A DNA stretch of 64,000 bases from Rhizobiales bacterium NRL2 (GTDB taxonomy: Bacteria > Pseudomonadota > Alphaproteobacteria > Minwuiales > Minwuiaceae): positions 2,239,001 to 2,303,000 of the forward strand of contig CP016093.1 of NCBI GenBank assembly GCA_001664005.1, written 5' to 3'. Each line of letters begins with the position of its first letter. Within the stretch, counting starts at the first letter, position 1. The notes under the pieces are model-generated. The model was not told where the DNA came from and did not search any database. It saw only the letters and a list, made by a program, of their open reading frames with translations. This document shows positions 31,320 to 41,884 of the stretch, one piece after another. A program made the position numbers and the translations under genes.

Positions 31320-33269
31320 ATGATCTATTCGCTGATCGTCTTCGCCCCGCTGCTGGGCGCCATCCTTGCCGGCTTCTTCGGCCGCATGATCGGCGACCGG
31401 GGTTCGATGCTGGTCACCTCCGGCCTGATGACCCTGGCGGCGGTGCTGTCGTGGATCGTCTTCTTCGACGTGACCTTCGGCCACGCGCCGACCCACGTCG
31501 AGCTTCTGACCTGGATCACCGCCGGGGAGTTCCGGGTGAACTGGGCCCTGCAGGTCGATCAGCTCACGGCCGTGATGCTGATCGTGGTCAACACGGTCGC
31601 GTGCCTGGTGCACTGGTACTCGATCGGCTACATGGCCCACGATCCGCACAAGGCGCGCTTCTTCAGCTATCTGTCGCTGTTCACCTTCGCGATGCTGATG
31701 CTGGTGACCAGCGACAACTTCGTGCAGCTCTATTTCGGCTGGGAGGGTGTCGGTCTCGCATCCTACCTGCTGATCGGGTTCTGGTACCACAAGCCCTCGG
31801 CCAACGCCGCGGCGATGAAGGCCTTCATCGTCAACCGCGTCGGCGATTTCGGCTTCGCCCTGGGCATTGCCGGCATCTTCCTGGTGTTCGAGGACGTGAC
31901 CTTCGCCGGGGTCTTCGCGGCCACACCGGAAGTCGCGGGCCAGACCTTCCAGTTCCTAGGCTACGAAGTCGACATCCTGACGACCATCTGCCTGCTGCTG
32001 TTCATGGGCGCGATGGGCAAGTCGGCGCAGCTGCCGCTGCACACCTGGCTGCCGGACGCAATGGAGGGCCCGACTCCGGTTTCCGCGCTGATCCACGCGG
32101 CGACCATGGTCACCGCCGGCGTCTTCCTGGTGGTCCGCTGCAGCCACATGTTCGAGTACTCGCCGGACGCCCTGGCCGTGGTCACGGTGGTCGGCGCATC
32201 GACGGCGTTCTTCGCCGCCACCATCGGTCTGGTGCAGAACGACATCAAGCGGGTGATTGCCTATTCGACCTGCTCCCAGCTGGGCTACATGTTCTTCGCC
32301 GCCGGCCTCTCGGCCTATCCCGTGGCGATCTTCCACCTGTTCACCCACGCCTTCTTCAAGGCGCTGCTGTTCCTGGGCGCCGGCTCGGTCATTCACGCCG
32401 TCGCGGACGAACAGGACATGCGCAAGATGGGCGGCCTCGCCCGGCACATCAAGAAGACCTACGTCCTGATGTGGATCGGCAGCCTGGCGCTCGCCGGCAT
32501 CGGCATACCCTATGTCTTCGGCTTCGCCGGTTTCTATTCCAAGGACCTGATCGTGGAGAGCGCCTTCGGCGCCGGCAGCGGGGTCGGGCAGTTCGCCTAT
32601 ATCATGGGTGTGGGGGCCGCGATCATGACCGCCTTCTACTCCTGGCGGCTGCTGTTCATGACCTTCCATGGCAAGCCGCGCGCGCCGCGGGAAACCATGG
32701 CCCACATACACGACTCGCCGCCGGTGATGATGATTCCGCTCTACATCCTGGCGGTCGGCGCGGTGTTCTCCGGCCTGCTGTTCATCGGTCCGCTCACCGG
32801 GCATCACTGGCACGACTTCTGGGGCGACTCGATCCTGATCCTGCCCCAGCACGGCGCCATGGAGGCGGCCCACGAGGTGCCGCTGTGGGTCAAGCTCTCG
32901 CCGCTGGTGGCCTCGCTGGTCGGCATCCTGATCGCGTGGTTCATGTACGTGCGCAAGACCGATCTGCCGGGCAACTTCGCCAACACCCATCGGCCGCTCT
33001 ACCTGTTCCTGCTGAACAAGTGGTACTTCGACGAGCTCTATGACTGGATCTTCGTGAAGCCCGCCAAGGCGCTCGGCCGGATCCTCTGGAAGGGTGGCGA
33101 CGGCCGGATCATCGACGGGCTGGGACCCGACGGCATTTCCGCCAGCGTCCTCAGGGCCACCCGGCGGATCACGATGCTGCAGACGGGCTACGTCTACCAC
33201 TACGCCTTCGCCATGCTGATCGGCATCGCCGTATTGGTGACCTTCTACTTCTATGCCATCGGGGTCTGA
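31320..33269 (+). CDS. nuoL: NADH-quinone oxidoreductase subunit L
   Basis: Distal antiporter-like proton pump with the long lateral helix. It has 649 residues. [17 protein letters not shown] holds the key glutamate, and [30 protein letters not shown] is the discontinuous-helix region. The C-terminal 100 residues contain the lateral helix and last membrane anchor. It starts ten bases after nuoK and ends five bases before nuoM. Confidence 0.98.
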   Translation: MIYSLIVFAPLLGAILAGFFGRMIGDRGSMLVTSGLMTLAAVLSWIVFFDVTFGHAPTHVELLTWITAGEFRVNWALQVDQLTAVMLIVVNTVACLVHWYSIGYMAHDPHKARFFSYLSLFTFAMLMLVTSDNFVQLYFGWEGVGLASYLLIGFWYHKPSANAAAMKAFIVNRVGDFGFALGIAGIFLVFEDVTFAGVFAATPEVAGQTFQFLGYEVDILTTICLLLFMGAMGKSAQLPLHTWLPDAMEGPTPVSALIHAATMVTAGVFLVVRCSHMFEYSPDALAVVTVVGASTAFFAATIGLVQNDIKRVIAYSTCSQLGYMFFAAGLSAYPVAIFHLFTHAFFKALLFLGAGSVIHAVADEQDMRKMGGLARHIKKTYVLMWIGSLALAGIGIPYVFGFAGFYSKDLIVESAFGAGSGVGQFAYIMGVGAAIMTAFYSWRLLFMTFHGKPRAPRETMAHIHDSPPVMMIPLYILAVGAVFSGLLFIGPLTGHHWHDFWGDSILILPQHGAMEAAHEVPLWVKLSPLVASLVGILIAWFMYVRKTDLPGNFANTHRPLYLFLLNKWYFDELYDWIFVKPAKALGRILWKGGDGRIIDGLGPDGISASVLRATRRITMLQTGYVYHYAFAMLIGIAVLVTFYFYAIGV

Positions 33270-33274
33270 GACTG

Positions 33275-34831
33275 ATGACGGATTTCCCCCTTCTCAGCAT
33301 TCTGACCTTCGCCCCGCTGGCGGGCGCGGTGATCATCCTGCTGCTGATCCGCGGCGACGACGAGGCGGTGAAACGCAACTACCGCTGGGCCGCGCTCTGG
33401 ACCACGGGCGTCACCTTCGCGCTGTCGCTGGTGGTGTGGTTCCTGTTCGACAGCTCCACGCACGAATACCAGTTCGTCGAGGAGAGCGACTGGATCGGCT
33501 TCGGCATCACCTACCGCATGGGCCTGGACGGCATATCCATGCCGTTCGTGATGCTGACCACCTTCCTGATGCCGCTCTGCATCCTGGCCAGCTGGGACGC
33601 GATCCAGGTGCGCGTGAAGGAATACATGGTGGCCTTCCTGCTGATGGAGACGCTGATGATCGGCGTCTTCTGCGCGCTGGATCTGGTGCTGTTCTACCTG
33701 TTCTTCGAGGGCGGCCTGATCCCGATGTTCCTGATCATCGGCATCTGGGGCGGGGGACGGCGCATCTACGCGTCCTTCAAGTTCTTCCTCTACACCCTGC
33801 TCGGCTCGGTTCTGATGCTGCTGGCGATCCTCTGGATCTACTTCCAGGCGGACACCACCAGCATTCCGGAGCTGATCGCGCGGGCGACCTCGCCGGATAC
33901 GGCGATTCCGGCAAGTGTCCAGACCTGGCTCTGGCTCGCCTTCTTCGCCTCCTTCGCGGTGAAGATGCCCATGTGGCCGGTCCATACCTGGCTGCCCGAC
34001 GCCCATGTCGAAGCGCCGACGGCGGGTTCCGTGATTCTGGCCGGCGTGCTGCTGAAGCTCGGCGGCTACGGCTTCCTGCGCTTCAGCCTGCCCATGTTCC
34101 CGGTCGCTTCGATGGAGTTCGCGCCGTTCATCTTCGCGCTCTCGGTCGTCGCGGTGATCTACACCTCGCTGGTCGCCCTGATGCAGCAGGACATGAAGAA
34201 ACTGATCGCCTATTCGTCGGTGGCGCACATGGGCTTCGTCACCATCGGCCTGTTCACCTTCAATCCGCAGGGCATCGAAGGCGCGATCTTCGTCATGCTG
34301 GCGCACGGGCTGATCTCGGGCGCGCTGTTCCTCTGCGTCGGCGTGATCTACGACCGGCTGCACACGCGCGAGATCGCCCGCTATGGCGGCCTGGCCGACA
34401 ACATGCCGCGCTACGCCTTCGTCTTCATGCTGATGACCATGGCCTCGATCGGCCTGCCCGGCACCGCGGGGTTCGTCGGCGAGTTTCTCGCCATTGTCGG
34501 CGCCTTCGAGGCCAATACCTGGGTCGCCGTGCTGATGACCACGGGCGTCATCCTCGGTGCGGCCTACGCGCTCTGGCTCTATCGCCGGGTGATCTTCGGC
34601 AAGCTGGAGAAGGAGGATCTGAAGGCGCTGCGCGATCTCAGCCCGCGCGAGATCGCGATCTTCGCGCCGATCTGCGCCGCCGTGATCTGGATGGGTATCT
34701 ATCCCTCGGTCTTCCTCGACATCATGGAGCCGTCGGTGATGCATCTGCTCGACAACCATGACAAGGCGATCGCCGCGGCCGAAGCCATGTCTGCCGCCGA
34801 TCTGGCCGCCAACGAACCGGGGCTGAAGTGA
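33275..34831 (+). CDS. nuoM: NADH-quinone oxidoreductase subunit M
   Basis: Antiporter-like proton pump in the middle of the membrane arm. It has 518 residues and about 14 helices. [21 protein letters not shown] carries the essential glutamate. [28 protein letters not shown] is the discontinuous helix 7 region. Its stop overlaps the start of nuoN by four bases (ATGA). Confidence 0.98.
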   Translation: MTDFPLLSILTFAPLAGAVIILLLIRGDDEAVKRNYRWAALWTTGVTFALSLVVWFLFDSSTHEYQFVEESDWIGFGITYRMGLDGISMPFVMLTTFLMPLCILASWDAIQVRVKEYMVAFLLMETLMIGVFCALDLVLFYLFFEGGLIPMFLIIGIWGGGRRIYASFKFFLYTLLGSVLMLLAILWIYFQADTTSIPELIARATSPDTAIPASVQTWLWLAFFASFAVKMPMWPVHTWLPDAHVEAPTAGSVILAGVLLKLGGYGFLRFSLPMFPVASMEFAPFIFALSVVAVIYTSLVALMQQDMKKLIAYSSVAHMGFVTIGLFTFNPQGIEGAIFVMLAHGLISGALFLCVGVIYDRLHTREIARYGGLADNMPRYAFVFMLMTMASIGLPGTAGFVGEFLAIVGAFEANTWVAVLMTTGVILGAAYALWLYRRVIFGKLEKEDLKALRDLSPREIAIFAPICAAVIWMGIYPSVFLDIMEPSVMHLLDNHDKAIAAAEAMSAADLAANEPGLK

Positions 34832-36267
34832 TGATCCACGACTACGGTCTCGCCGGCCCGGAGATCTTCCTGGCCATCGCCTCCATGGTCCTGCTCATGG
34901 TCGGCGTGTTCAACAAGAGCGCCACGGCCGTGCGGGTCACCTGCTGGCTGGCGGTGCTGTCGATGATCGTCGCGCTGGTGCTTGTCGTCGCCAGCCCGCA
35001 GGACGGCGTGACCTTCGCCGGCATGTTCGTCTCCGACGCCTTCGCCCGCTTCGTGAAGGTGCTGATCCTCGCCGGTTCCGCGGTCTCCATCATCATGTCC
35101 ATGTCGTTCATCGAGCGCGAGCAGATGAACCGTTTCGAGTATCCGGTGCTGGTCACCATCGCCACGCTCGGCATGATGATGATGGTTTCGGCCAGCGACC
35201 TGATCTCGCTCTATCTCGCGCTCGAACTGCAGAGCCTGCCGCTCTACGTGCTGGCCGCGTTCCGTCGCGATTCGGTGCGCGCGACCGAGGCGGGGCTGAA
35301 ATACTTCGTCCTCGGCGCCCTGTCGTCGGGCATGCTGCTCTACGGCTGCTCGATGATCTACGGCTTCACCGGCTCGACCGGCTTCGAGGGCATCGCGGCT
35401 GCGCTGCAGGGTTCGGAGCGCGCCGGGCTCGGGCTGGTCATCGGCATCGTCTTCCTGTCCGCCGGGCTGGCCTTCAAGGTCTCGGCCGTGCCGTTCCACA
35501 TGTGGACGCCGGATGTCTACGAGGGCGCGCCGACGCCGGTCACGGCCTTTTTCGCCGCCGCGCCGAAGGTCGCGGCGCTGGCGCTGTTCATGCGCGCCTT
35601 CCTGGAGCCGTTCGGCGGCCTGGAGGCCGACTGGCGGCAGATCATCTGGTTCATCTCGGTGCTCTCCATGGTGCTCGGCGCCTTCGCCGCCATCGGCCAG
35701 ACGAACATCAAGCGCCTGATGGCCTATTCCTCGATCGGCCATGTCGGCTACGCCCTGATCGGTCTGGCGGCGGCGACGCCGGAAGGCGTGCGCGGCGTGC
35801 TGATCTACGTCGCCATCTACCTGGTGATGAACCTCGGCACCTTCGCCTGCATCCTGGCGATGCGCCGCGGCGAGCACATGGTCGAGGGGCTGGACGATCT
35901 CAAGGGCCTGGCGAAGACCCACCCGGGCATGGCGCTGGCGCTGGCGGTGTTCATGTTCTCGCTGGCCGGCATCCCGCCGCTGGCCGGATTCTTCGGCAAG
36001 TTCTACGTCTTCATGTCCGCCGTGAACGCGGGGCTCTACGTCCTCGCCGTGATCGGCGTGGTCTCCAGCGTGGTCGGCGCCTTCTACTATCTGCGCATCA
36101 TCAAGCTGATGTACTTCGATGAGGCTCAGGAGCCGCTCTCCCGTGGCTATGGACGGGATCTGGGCCTGATCATGGGCGTCAGCGCCGTGCTGATCGTCGC
36201 CTTCGTCATCGTGCCGTCCTGGCTGGTCGACAGCGCCGGCGCGGCCGCGCGCTCGCTCTTCGGCTGA
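34828..36267 (+). CDS. nuoN: NADH-quinone oxidoreductase subunit N
   Basis: Third antiporter-like pump, nearest the quinone site. It has 479 residues and about 14 helices. [22 protein letters not shown] carries the functional glutamate. [28 protein letters not shown] is the central lysine/histidine region. It is the last nuo gene, with birA starting 76 bases later; no terminator was seen in the gap, so the following genes may be transcribed from nuo. Confidence 0.98.
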   Translation: MMIHDYGLAGPEIFLAIASMVLLMVGVFNKSATAVRVTCWLAVLSMIVALVLVVASPQDGVTFAGMFVSDAFARFVKVLILAGSAVSIIMSMSFIEREQMNRFEYPVLVTIATLGMMMMVSASDLISLYLALELQSLPLYVLAAFRRDSVRATEAGLKYFVLGALSSGMLLYGCSMIYGFTGSTGFEGIAAALQGSERAGLGLVIGIVFLSAGLAFKVSAVPFHMWTPDVYEGAPTPVTAFFAAAPKVAALALFMRAFLEPFGGLEADWRQIIWFISVLSMVLGAFAAIGQTNIKRLMAYSSIGHVGYALIGLAAATPEGVRGVLIYVAIYLVMNLGTFACILAMRRGEHMVEGLDDLKGLAKTHPGMALALAVFMFSLAGIPPLAGFFGKFYVFMSAVNAGLYVLAVIGVVSSVVGAFYYLRIIKLMYFDEAQEPLSRGYGRDLGLIMGVSAVLIVAFVIVPSWLVDSAGAAARSLFG

Positions 36268-36343
36268 CGGGCCGGACGGCCAGGGCGGCGTTCGGCGGCG
36301 GCGCGGACCTCCGTGGCGTCCCGATGAAATTGGAATCGCACGC

Positions 36344-37093
36344 ATGACCGCGCCCGCCTTTCGCTTCCGCCGCGTTTCGCTTGGCGATGTCGGCTCCACC
36401 AATGACGAGGCGCGGGCGAGGCTGGACATGCTGGCAGGCGGACCCTATGTCGTGACAGGCGTTCGCCAGCTTTCGGGCCGGGGGCGCCGCGGTCGGAACT
36501 GGGTCAGCCCGGCGGGCAATGTCTACGCATCCTTCACGCTGACGCCCGAAGCGCCGCTCAGCCGCTATCCGGAACTGTCCTTCGTCGCCGCACTGGCGGT
36601 GTCGGATGCAGCGCGGAGTTTCGTGCATGAAGCCGGTCGCGTTCGATGCAAGTGGCCCAATGACGTGCTGATCGACGGCGCCAAGGTCTCGGGCATCCTG
36701 CTCGAGACCGCGCAGGCCGAGGGGCGCACTGCGGTGATCGTCGGCATCGGAGTCAACGTCGCCTCCAGACCGACGGACACGCCCTATGCGGCAACGGCGT
36801 TGACCGAGCACGCCCCGGACGCCACGTCGGAGCAGGTCTTCGCGGCGCTGGTGGAGGCGCTCACGGCACGCATCGGCAGGTGGGAGCGCAAGGGCTTCGC
36901 CGCCATCCGGCACGCGTGGCTGGAGCGCGCCGACGGTCTGGGGGAGCCGGTCGTGGCACGGCTTTCGGACAGGGAAGTGCATGGCCGCTTCGTCGACCTC
37001 GCCCCGGACGGCGCGCTGATGCTGGAAAACGACTTGGGGGACATGGTACGCATCGCCGCCGGCGACGTCTTCCGCCCGAGAACGGAAAGCTAG
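36344..37093 (+). CDS. birA: Biotin--[acetyl-CoA-carboxylase] ligase BirA (catalytic type)
   Basis: Attaches biotin to carboxylase carrier domains. It has 249 residues. GRGRRGRNW (45-53) is the biotinyl-AMP binding loop, and KWPND (103-107) holds the active-site lysine region. The C-terminal SH3-like domain follows from about 200. There is no N-terminal winged helix, so this form cannot repress bio genes through DNA binding. The position after nuoN and before coaX is standard in many alphaproteobacteria. Confidence 0.95.
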   Translation: MTAPAFRFRRVSLGDVGSTNDEARARLDMLAGGPYVVTGVRQLSGRGRRGRNWVSPAGNVYASFTLTPEAPLSRYPELSFVAALAVSDAARSFVHEAGRVRCKWPNDVLIDGAKVSGILLETAQAEGRTAVIVGIGVNVASRPTDTPYAATALTEHAPDATSEQVFAALVEALTARIGRWERKGFAAIRHAWLERADGLGEPVVARLSDREVHGRFVDLAPDGALMLENDLGDMVRIAAGDVFRPRTES

Positions 37094-37107
37094 GAAAGAA
37101 CCGAAAC

Positions 37108-37887
37108 ATGCTACTCGCGATTGATGCGGGCAACACGAACACCACCTTCGCCGTCTTCGACGGCGATGAGATCGTCGGCGAATGGCGCTCGGGCACGAAT
37201 ACGGCGCGCACGGCCGACGAATACGCCGTCTGGCTATCGAGTCTGATGCAACTGGTGGACCTGAAGTTCGCCGATGTCGACACGGCCATCATCGCCACCG
37301 TCGTGCCGCAGGGCCTGTTCAATCTGCGCACGCTCTGCCGGCGCTATTTCAACTGCGAACCCCTGGTCGTGGGCGATCCGGACGTCGACATCGGCATCCG
37401 CATCCTGATCGAGAAGGAGCGGGACGTCGGCGCCGATCGCCTGGTCAACGCCGTCGCGGCCCATCATGCCTATGGCGGCCCGGCGATCATCCTGGATTTC
37501 GGCACCGCGACGACGTTCGACGTGATCGACGAGAACGGCAACTATCATGGCGGCGTCATCGCCCCGGGCATTCATCTCAGCCTGGAGGCCCTGCACATGG
37601 CCGCCGCCAAGCTGCCGCGCATCGCCGTCGAGCGCCCGACCCGCGTGATCGGCAACGACACCCAGTCGGCCATGCTGTCGGGTGTCTATTACGGCTATGT
37701 CGGCCTCATCGAGGGGCTGGTCGCCCGTATCAAGCAGGATTTCGGCAAGCCGATGAAAGTGGTGGCGACCGGCGGACTGGCCGCCATGTTCGACGACGGA
37801 ACCGACGAGATCGACATGATCGATCGCGACCTGACCATGAAGGGACTGCTTATGATCGCGCGGCGCAACCCGAGGACGATGAATTGA
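37108..37887 (+). CDS. coaX: Type III pantothenate kinase CoaX
   Basis: First step of coenzyme A synthesis: phosphorylation of pantothenate. It has 259 residues of the ASKHA fold. MLLAIDAGNTNTTFAVFDG is the phosphate-binding motif, GADRLVNAVAAHH is the pantothenate region, and ILDFGTATTFDVID is phosphate 2. The ATG at 37108 lies 14 bases after birA; the frame is open upstream within birA but without related sequence. Its stop overlaps the TTG start of RNase J. Confidence 0.96.
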   Translation: MLLAIDAGNTNTTFAVFDGDEIVGEWRSGTNTARTADEYAVWLSSLMQLVDLKFADVDTAIIATVVPQGLFNLRTLCRRYFNCEPLVVGDPDVDIGIRILIEKERDVGADRLVNAVAAHHAYGGPAIILDFGTATTFDVIDENGNYHGGVIAPGIHLSLEALHMAAAKLPRIAVERPTRVIGNDTQSAMLSGVYYGYVGLIEGLVARIKQDFGKPMKVVATGGLAAMFDDGTDEIDMIDRDLTMKGLLMIARRNPRTMN

Positions 37888-39599
37888 GCGCCGCCCATCC
37901 CCATCGCGACGGGCTGGTCATCGCGCCGCTGGGCGGCTGCGGCGAGATCGGCATGAACCTGACCCTCTACGGTGCGGAGGGAAAATGGCTGATGGTCGAC
38001 TGCGGCATGACCTTCGCCGACGAATCCCTTCCCGGCATCGACCTCGTGGTGCCGGACCCGAGCTTCATCGCATCGGAGGCCGACGATCTGGTCGGCCTGG
38101 TCGTGACCCATGCCCACGAGGACCATCTGGGCGCGATCCATCATCTGTGGGATCGCTTCCGCTGCCCGGTCTACGTCACGCCCTTCGCCGCCGAATCGCT
38201 GCGGCTGAAGCTGGAGGAAGCAGGGCTGCGCGACGAAGTGCCGGTGCACATCGTCCGCGACGAGGGGCCGCTGGATCTCGGCCCGTTCCGGGTCACCATG
38301 ATCGGGCTCACCCATTCGACCCTCGAAATGCAGGCGCTGGCGATCGAGACCCGTCATGGCACGGTGCTCCATTCCGGCGACTGGAAGCTGGATCCCGATC
38401 CGCTGCTGGGCGAGATGTCCGACGAAGCGGCGCTGAAGGCCTGGGGCGACCGCGGCGTGCTGGCGCTGGTCTGCGATTCCACCAACGTCTTCACCCCCGG
38501 CACATCGGGATCTGAGGCCGACGTCCGCCGGTCTCTGATTGATCTGGTGAAGGCCCGCCCGACGGGCCGTATCGTGATCACCTCCTTCGCTTCCAACGTC
38601 GCGCGTCTGGAAAGCGCGGCGGCGGCGGCCGAGGCGGCGAACCGCAGTTTCGCTCTGGTCGGCCGGTCGCTGTGGAAGTTCTACGAGGCCGCGCGGGAGT
38701 GCGGTTACCTGAAGAAGATGCGCCCGCCGCTCTCCGACCGCGAAGCCGCGGATCTGCCCTCGGACAAGGTGCTGTTTCTCTGCACCGGCTGTCAGGGCGA
38801 GCAGCGCGGCGCCATGGCCCGCATCGCCTTCGACGACCATCCGACGATCGCGCTGGGCCGGGGCGACACGGCGATCTTCTCCTCCAAGATCATTCCCGGC
38901 AACGAGCGCACGCTGATGCGCGTGCACAACGCCCTGGCGCTGGCCGGCGTCGAAGTGATCACGGAGAAGGAGCACATGGTCCATGTCTCCGGTCATCCGG
39001 CCAGGGAAGAACTCAAGCGCATGTACGAGCTGGTCCGGCCAGAGCTGCTGGTGCCCGTCCATGGCGAGGCCCGCCACCTGATCGAACAGGCCCGCTTCGG
39101 CGTCGAGGAGGGCGGCGTGCCGGCGGCTCAGGTGATCCTGAACGGCGACGTGCTCCGCCTGGCGCCCGGCAAGCCGCAGCTGGTGGGCGAGGTGCCGACC
39201 GGCCGCCTGGCTGTCGATCCGTCCGGCCTCGTCGTGATGGCCTCGGCGATGCTGCAGCACCGCCGCAAGCTGTCCTTCAACGGCGCGGCCATGATCGTCC
39301 TGGTCGTCGACGAGGACAGCGAGCTGGTGGAGGATCCCCGGGTCATGCTGCTGGGCGTGGCCGATGGCAAGGGCCTGCGCCAGCTCACCGAGGATATCGA
39401 GATCGCCATCGACAAGGAGATCGCCAGGGTCAACGGCCGCCGTCCGGCCGACGACGACGCGCTGGCGGAAGCGGCGGTGCGGGCGTTGCGCCGCGTGGTG
39501 CGGCAGATCAATGGCCGCCGCCCGATCACCGAATGCGAGGTCGTTCGCCTGGAAGACGGCGAACAGGTGTCTGTGAAGAAGCTGAAGGAGGCCGTCTGA
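37884..39599 (+). CDS. rnj: Ribonuclease J
   Basis: Metallo-beta-lactamase/beta-CASP ribonuclease for RNA maturation and decay. The start is TTG at 37884, overlapping the coaX stop as TTGA, which gives 571 residues. The segment LVIAPLGGCGEIGMNLTLYG at 11-30 is conserved and lies before the first ATG, so that ATG cannot be the start. The metal-binding motif H76-A-H78-E-D80-H81 is intact. VHVSGHPAREELKRMYELVRPELLVPVHGE is the C-terminal metal/RNA segment. Coupled translation with coaX is likely. Confidence 0.95.
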   Translation: MSAAHPHRDGLVIAPLGGCGEIGMNLTLYGAEGKWLMVDCGMTFADESLPGIDLVVPDPSFIASEADDLVGLVVTHAHEDHLGAIHHLWDRFRCPVYVTPFAAESLRLKLEEAGLRDEVPVHIVRDEGPLDLGPFRVTMIGLTHSTLEMQALAIETRHGTVLHSGDWKLDPDPLLGEMSDEAALKAWGDRGVLALVCDSTNVFTPGTSGSEADVRRSLIDLVKARPTGRIVITSFASNVARLESAAAAAEAANRSFALVGRSLWKFYEAARECGYLKKMRPPLSDREAADLPSDKVLFLCTGCQGEQRGAMARIAFDDHPTIALGRGDTAIFSSKIIPGNERTLMRVHNALALAGVEVITEKEHMVHVSGHPAREELKRMYELVRPELLVPVHGEARHLIEQARFGVEEGGVPAAQVILNGDVLRLAPGKPQLVGEVPTGRLAVDPSGLVVMASAMLQHRRKLSFNGAAMIVLVVDEDSELVEDPRVMLLGVADGKGLRQLTEDIEIAIDKEIARVNGRRPADDDALAEAAVRALRRVVRQINGRRPITECEVVRLEDGEQVSVKKLKEAV

Positions 39600-40006
39600 T
39601 GATCGGACGCTTGAACCATGTCGCCATCGCCGTGCCCGATCTGGAGGCCGCGGCGGCGACATATCGTGACACGCTCGGCGCGAAGGTTTCCGCGCCGCAG
39701 CCGGAGCCCGATCACGGCGTCACCGTCATCTTCGTCGATCTGGGCAACACCAAGATCGAGCTGCTGCATCCGCTGGGCGAGAACTCGCCGATCGCGAACT
39801 ACCTGAAGAACAATCCTTCAGGCGGCATGCACCATGTCTGCTACGAGGTCGACGACATCATCGCCGCCCGCGACCAGCTGAAGGGCGAGGGCGCACGGGT
39901 GCTGGGCGACGGCGAGCCCAAGATCGGGGCGCATGGCAACCCGGTGCTGTTCCTGCATCCGAAAGACTTCTGCGGCACGCTCGTGGAGCTGGAACAGGTC
40001 GCCTGA
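39599..40006 (+). CDS. mce: Methylmalonyl-CoA epimerase
   Basis: Interconverts (R)- and (S)-methylmalonyl-CoA in propionate breakdown. It has 135 residues of the vicinal-oxygen-chelate fold. The metal ligand H7 lies in IGRLNHVAIAVPDLE, and a second is in GGMHHVCYEVDDI. KIELLHPLGENSPIANYLKNN and GTLVELEQV are typical. The ATG overlaps the RNase J stop by one base (TGATG). The mutase genes are not in this window. Confidence 0.95.
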   Translation: MIGRLNHVAIAVPDLEAAAATYRDTLGAKVSAPQPEPDHGVTVIFVDLGNTKIELLHPLGENSPIANYLKNNPSGGMHHVCYEVDDIIAARDQLKGEGARVLGDGEPKIGAHGNPVLFLHPKDFCGTLVELEQVA

Positions 40007-40008
40007 AC

Positions 40009-40281
40009 ATGTCGGTTGTCGGCGGCATCGTCATCTTCGTGATCATCTGGTGGGTGGTGCTGTTCGCGGTGCTGCCCATCGGCGTGCGCAACGCCTACGA
40101 GGAGGGGATCGAACTGGTGCCGGGACAGGCCGATGGGGCGCCCGTGCGTCCGCGCATCCTGTTCAAGTTCGCGCTCACCACGGCGATCACCGCCGCCATC
40201 TTCGCCCTGATCTGGGCCAGTGTGTTCTTCGACTGGGTCGACTGGCGTCAGCTCATGCACGACATCGCGGCGGTGACCTGA
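40009..40281 (+). CDS. DUF1467 family small membrane protein
   Basis: A 90-residue protein with two membrane helices, about 5-26 and 52-72. It starts MSVVGGIVIFVIIWWVVLFAVLPIGVRN and ends in a tryptophan-rich tail. It matches DUF1467, a family found after mce in alphaproteobacteria; its function is unknown. It begins two bases after the mce stop and closes the birA-coaX-rnj-mce run. The next gene converges from the other strand 30 bases on. Confidence 0.88.
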   Translation: MSVVGGIVIFVIIWWVVLFAVLPIGVRNAYEEGIELVPGQADGAPVRPRILFKFALTTAITAAIFALIWASVFFDWVDWRQLMHDIAAVT

Positions 40282-40311
40282 GCGGCCGCCGTTACCCGCG
40301 CGCCGGGCGGA

Positions 40312-41337
40312 CTAGGCCTGATGCGGGTCGTCGCCGAGTTTCACGACCTGCTTGCCGAAGTTCTCGCCCTTCAGCATGCCGATGAAGGCCTTCGGCGCAC
40401 TGTCGACCCCTTCGGCGACGTCGACGCGGTAGGTCAGCTTGCCTTCCTTCAGCCATCCGCCCACGTCGCGCATGAATTCAGGCTGCAGGTCGAAATGGTC
40501 GGAGATGATGAAGCCCTGCAGCTTCACCTTGTTGACCAGCAGGCTGCGGACGTTGTGGATGCCTTCGGGCTGCTTCAGATTGTACTGGCTGATCATCCCG
40601 CACAGCGCGATGCGGGAGAACGGGTTGAGTCGCGTCAGCACGGCGTCGAGCATCCGCCCGCCGACATTCTCGAAATAGATGTCGATCCCCTCGGGGCAGT
40701 GCTGTTTCAGTGCATCTTCCAGGCTGTCGACGGTCTTGTAGTTGAAGCAGGCGTCGAAGCCGCAGCCTTCCACGCACCACTTGCACTTGGCGTCGTCGCC
40801 CGCCGAGCCGACGACGCGGCAGCCCTTGAGCTTCGCGATCTGTCCCACGACCTGTCCGACGGCCCCGGAAGCGGCGGAGACATAGACGGTCTCGCCGGCC
40901 TTCGGCTCGCCGATCTTCAGCAGGCCGTACCAGGCGGTGAAGCCCGGCATGCCGAGGATGCCGAGGAAATAGGGCAGGGGCGCCAGGGTCGGGTCGATCC
41001 GCACGATCCCCGCGCCGCCCGGCACGGCGGTGTGGGTTTCCCAGTTCAGCATGCCGGTCACGATCTGGCCGGCCTCGAACTTCGGATTGCGGCTTTCGAC
41101 GACCTCGCCCACCGCGCCGCACTGCATGACCCTGCCCAGCGCGAAACCGGCCGTGTAGGACTTCTCGTCGTTCATCCGCCCGCGCATGTAGGGATCGACG
41201 GACATGTAGATGTTGCGTACCAGCACGTCGCCATCGCCGAGTTCGGGCACCGGCGCGTCTTCGACGCGGAAGCAATCCTCGCTCACCCAGCCCTCGGGCC
41301 GCTTCTCGAAGATCACGCGGCGATTCGTGATGGTCAT
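40312..41337 (-). CDS. NADP-dependent oxidoreductase (zinc-independent MDR family)
   Basis: A medium-chain reductase of 341 residues in the leukotriene B4 dehydrogenase/CurA-like group. These enzymes reduce the double bond of alpha,beta-unsaturated carbonyls with NADPH. SVDPYMRGRMND near the N-terminus and the nucleotide motif VSAASGAVGQVVGQIAKLKGCRVVGSAG are seen; no zinc ligands are visible. The ATG at 41337 starts the family sequence MTITNRRVIFEKRPEGW, and the open frame beyond is spurious. It is the last of three minus-strand genes. Confidence 0.9.
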   Translation of the reverse strand: MTITNRRVIFEKRPEGWVSEDCFRVEDAPVPELGDGDVLVRNIYMSVDPYMRGRMNDEKSYTAGFALGRVMQCGAVGEVVESRNPKFEAGQIVTGMLNWETHTAVPGGAGIVRIDPTLAPLPYFLGILGMPGFTAWYGLLKIGEPKAGETVYVSAASGAVGQVVGQIAKLKGCRVVGSAGDDAKCKWCVEGCGFDACFNYKTVDSLEDALKQHCPEGIDIYFENVGGRMLDAVLTRLNPFSRIALCGMISQYNLKQPEGIHNVRSLLVNKVKLQGFIISDHFDLQPEFMRDVGGWLKEGKLTYRVDVAEGVDSAPKAFIGMLKGENFGKQVVKLGDDPHQA

Positions 41338-41419
41338 GTTGTCTGTTCCCCCGGTCGGACCGTTGTTCAGGGCCGAAGGGTAGTGGAGCGGCGAGCCAAG
41401 TAAAGCGGTCCGGGCGGGC

Positions 41420-41818
41420 TCAGTCCCGTTTGACGAAATGCGACGCCACCATGAGACCGGTTCCGACGAAGGCAGTGAGCAGCCCGGCGCCGAGAAGGGC
41501 GGGCAACGTCCACGGCGTGGTGTCCGCAAGCAGCCAGCCGAGCAGCGCAATACCGGGTGCCGCGAAGAGGATCACCACACCGGCGGCGCGGAGTGCGCGG
41601 GTGAGCCCGGCGCCGTCGTCGTCCTCTCCGAGGGAAAGCAGCCGGTCCCGCACGGCCTGGTCAAGGGGCTGGCCCGTGTCGATCATCCGGCGCAGGGTCT
41701 CGAGACGGGCTTCCCGGACGCGGGCACTGTACCAGATGCCGGCGAGAACGATTGCGCCGACGAAACCCCAGAAGGCGATCGCCGCCAGGCCGTCGCCGAT
41801 GGTCATGCCGCCCATCAT
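41420..41818 (-). CDS. Small membrane protein, DUF6249-like
   Basis: A 132-residue protein with three hydrophobic helices, about 9-30, 78-99 and 104-126. Between helices 1 and 2 lies a cytoplasmic segment, REARLETLRRMIDTGQPLDQ. This layout and that segment resemble DUF6249 proteins, whose function is unknown. GAGAGGAC precedes the ATG. A palindrome and -10 box lie just upstream. It sits 82 bases before the oxidoreductase gene on the same strand. Confidence 0.75.
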   Translation of the reverse strand: MMGGMTIGDGLAAIAFWGFVGAIVLAGIWYSARVREARLETLRRMIDTGQPLDQAVRDRLLSLGEDDDGAGLTRALRAAGVVILFAAPGIALLGWLLADTTPWTLPALLGAGLLTAFVGTGLMVASHFVKRD

Positions 41819-41842
41819 GTCCTCTCGTGCAATTGCCAGCGT

Positions 41843-41861
41843 ATTCTACATATCAGATATG
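41843..41861 (-). promoter_or_regulatory. Promoter -10 box with adjacent palindromic operator candidate
   Basis: On the minus strand, TAGAAT (41848-41843) is a five-of-six -10 box about 25 bases before the membrane-protein start. The perfect dyad CATATC-A-GATATG (41849-41861) abuts it upstream. No good -35 is found at 16-18 bases. A regulator binding the dyad could block or assist polymerase. Confidence 0.4.
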
Positions 41862-41884
41862 GAAAAGGAAGGGGTCGGGATTTC

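Noticed and set aside
31451-33043. A 530-codon plus-strand frame inside nuoL
   Set aside because: Arg/Gly/His-rich out-of-frame translation of nuoL; no domain and no start signal.
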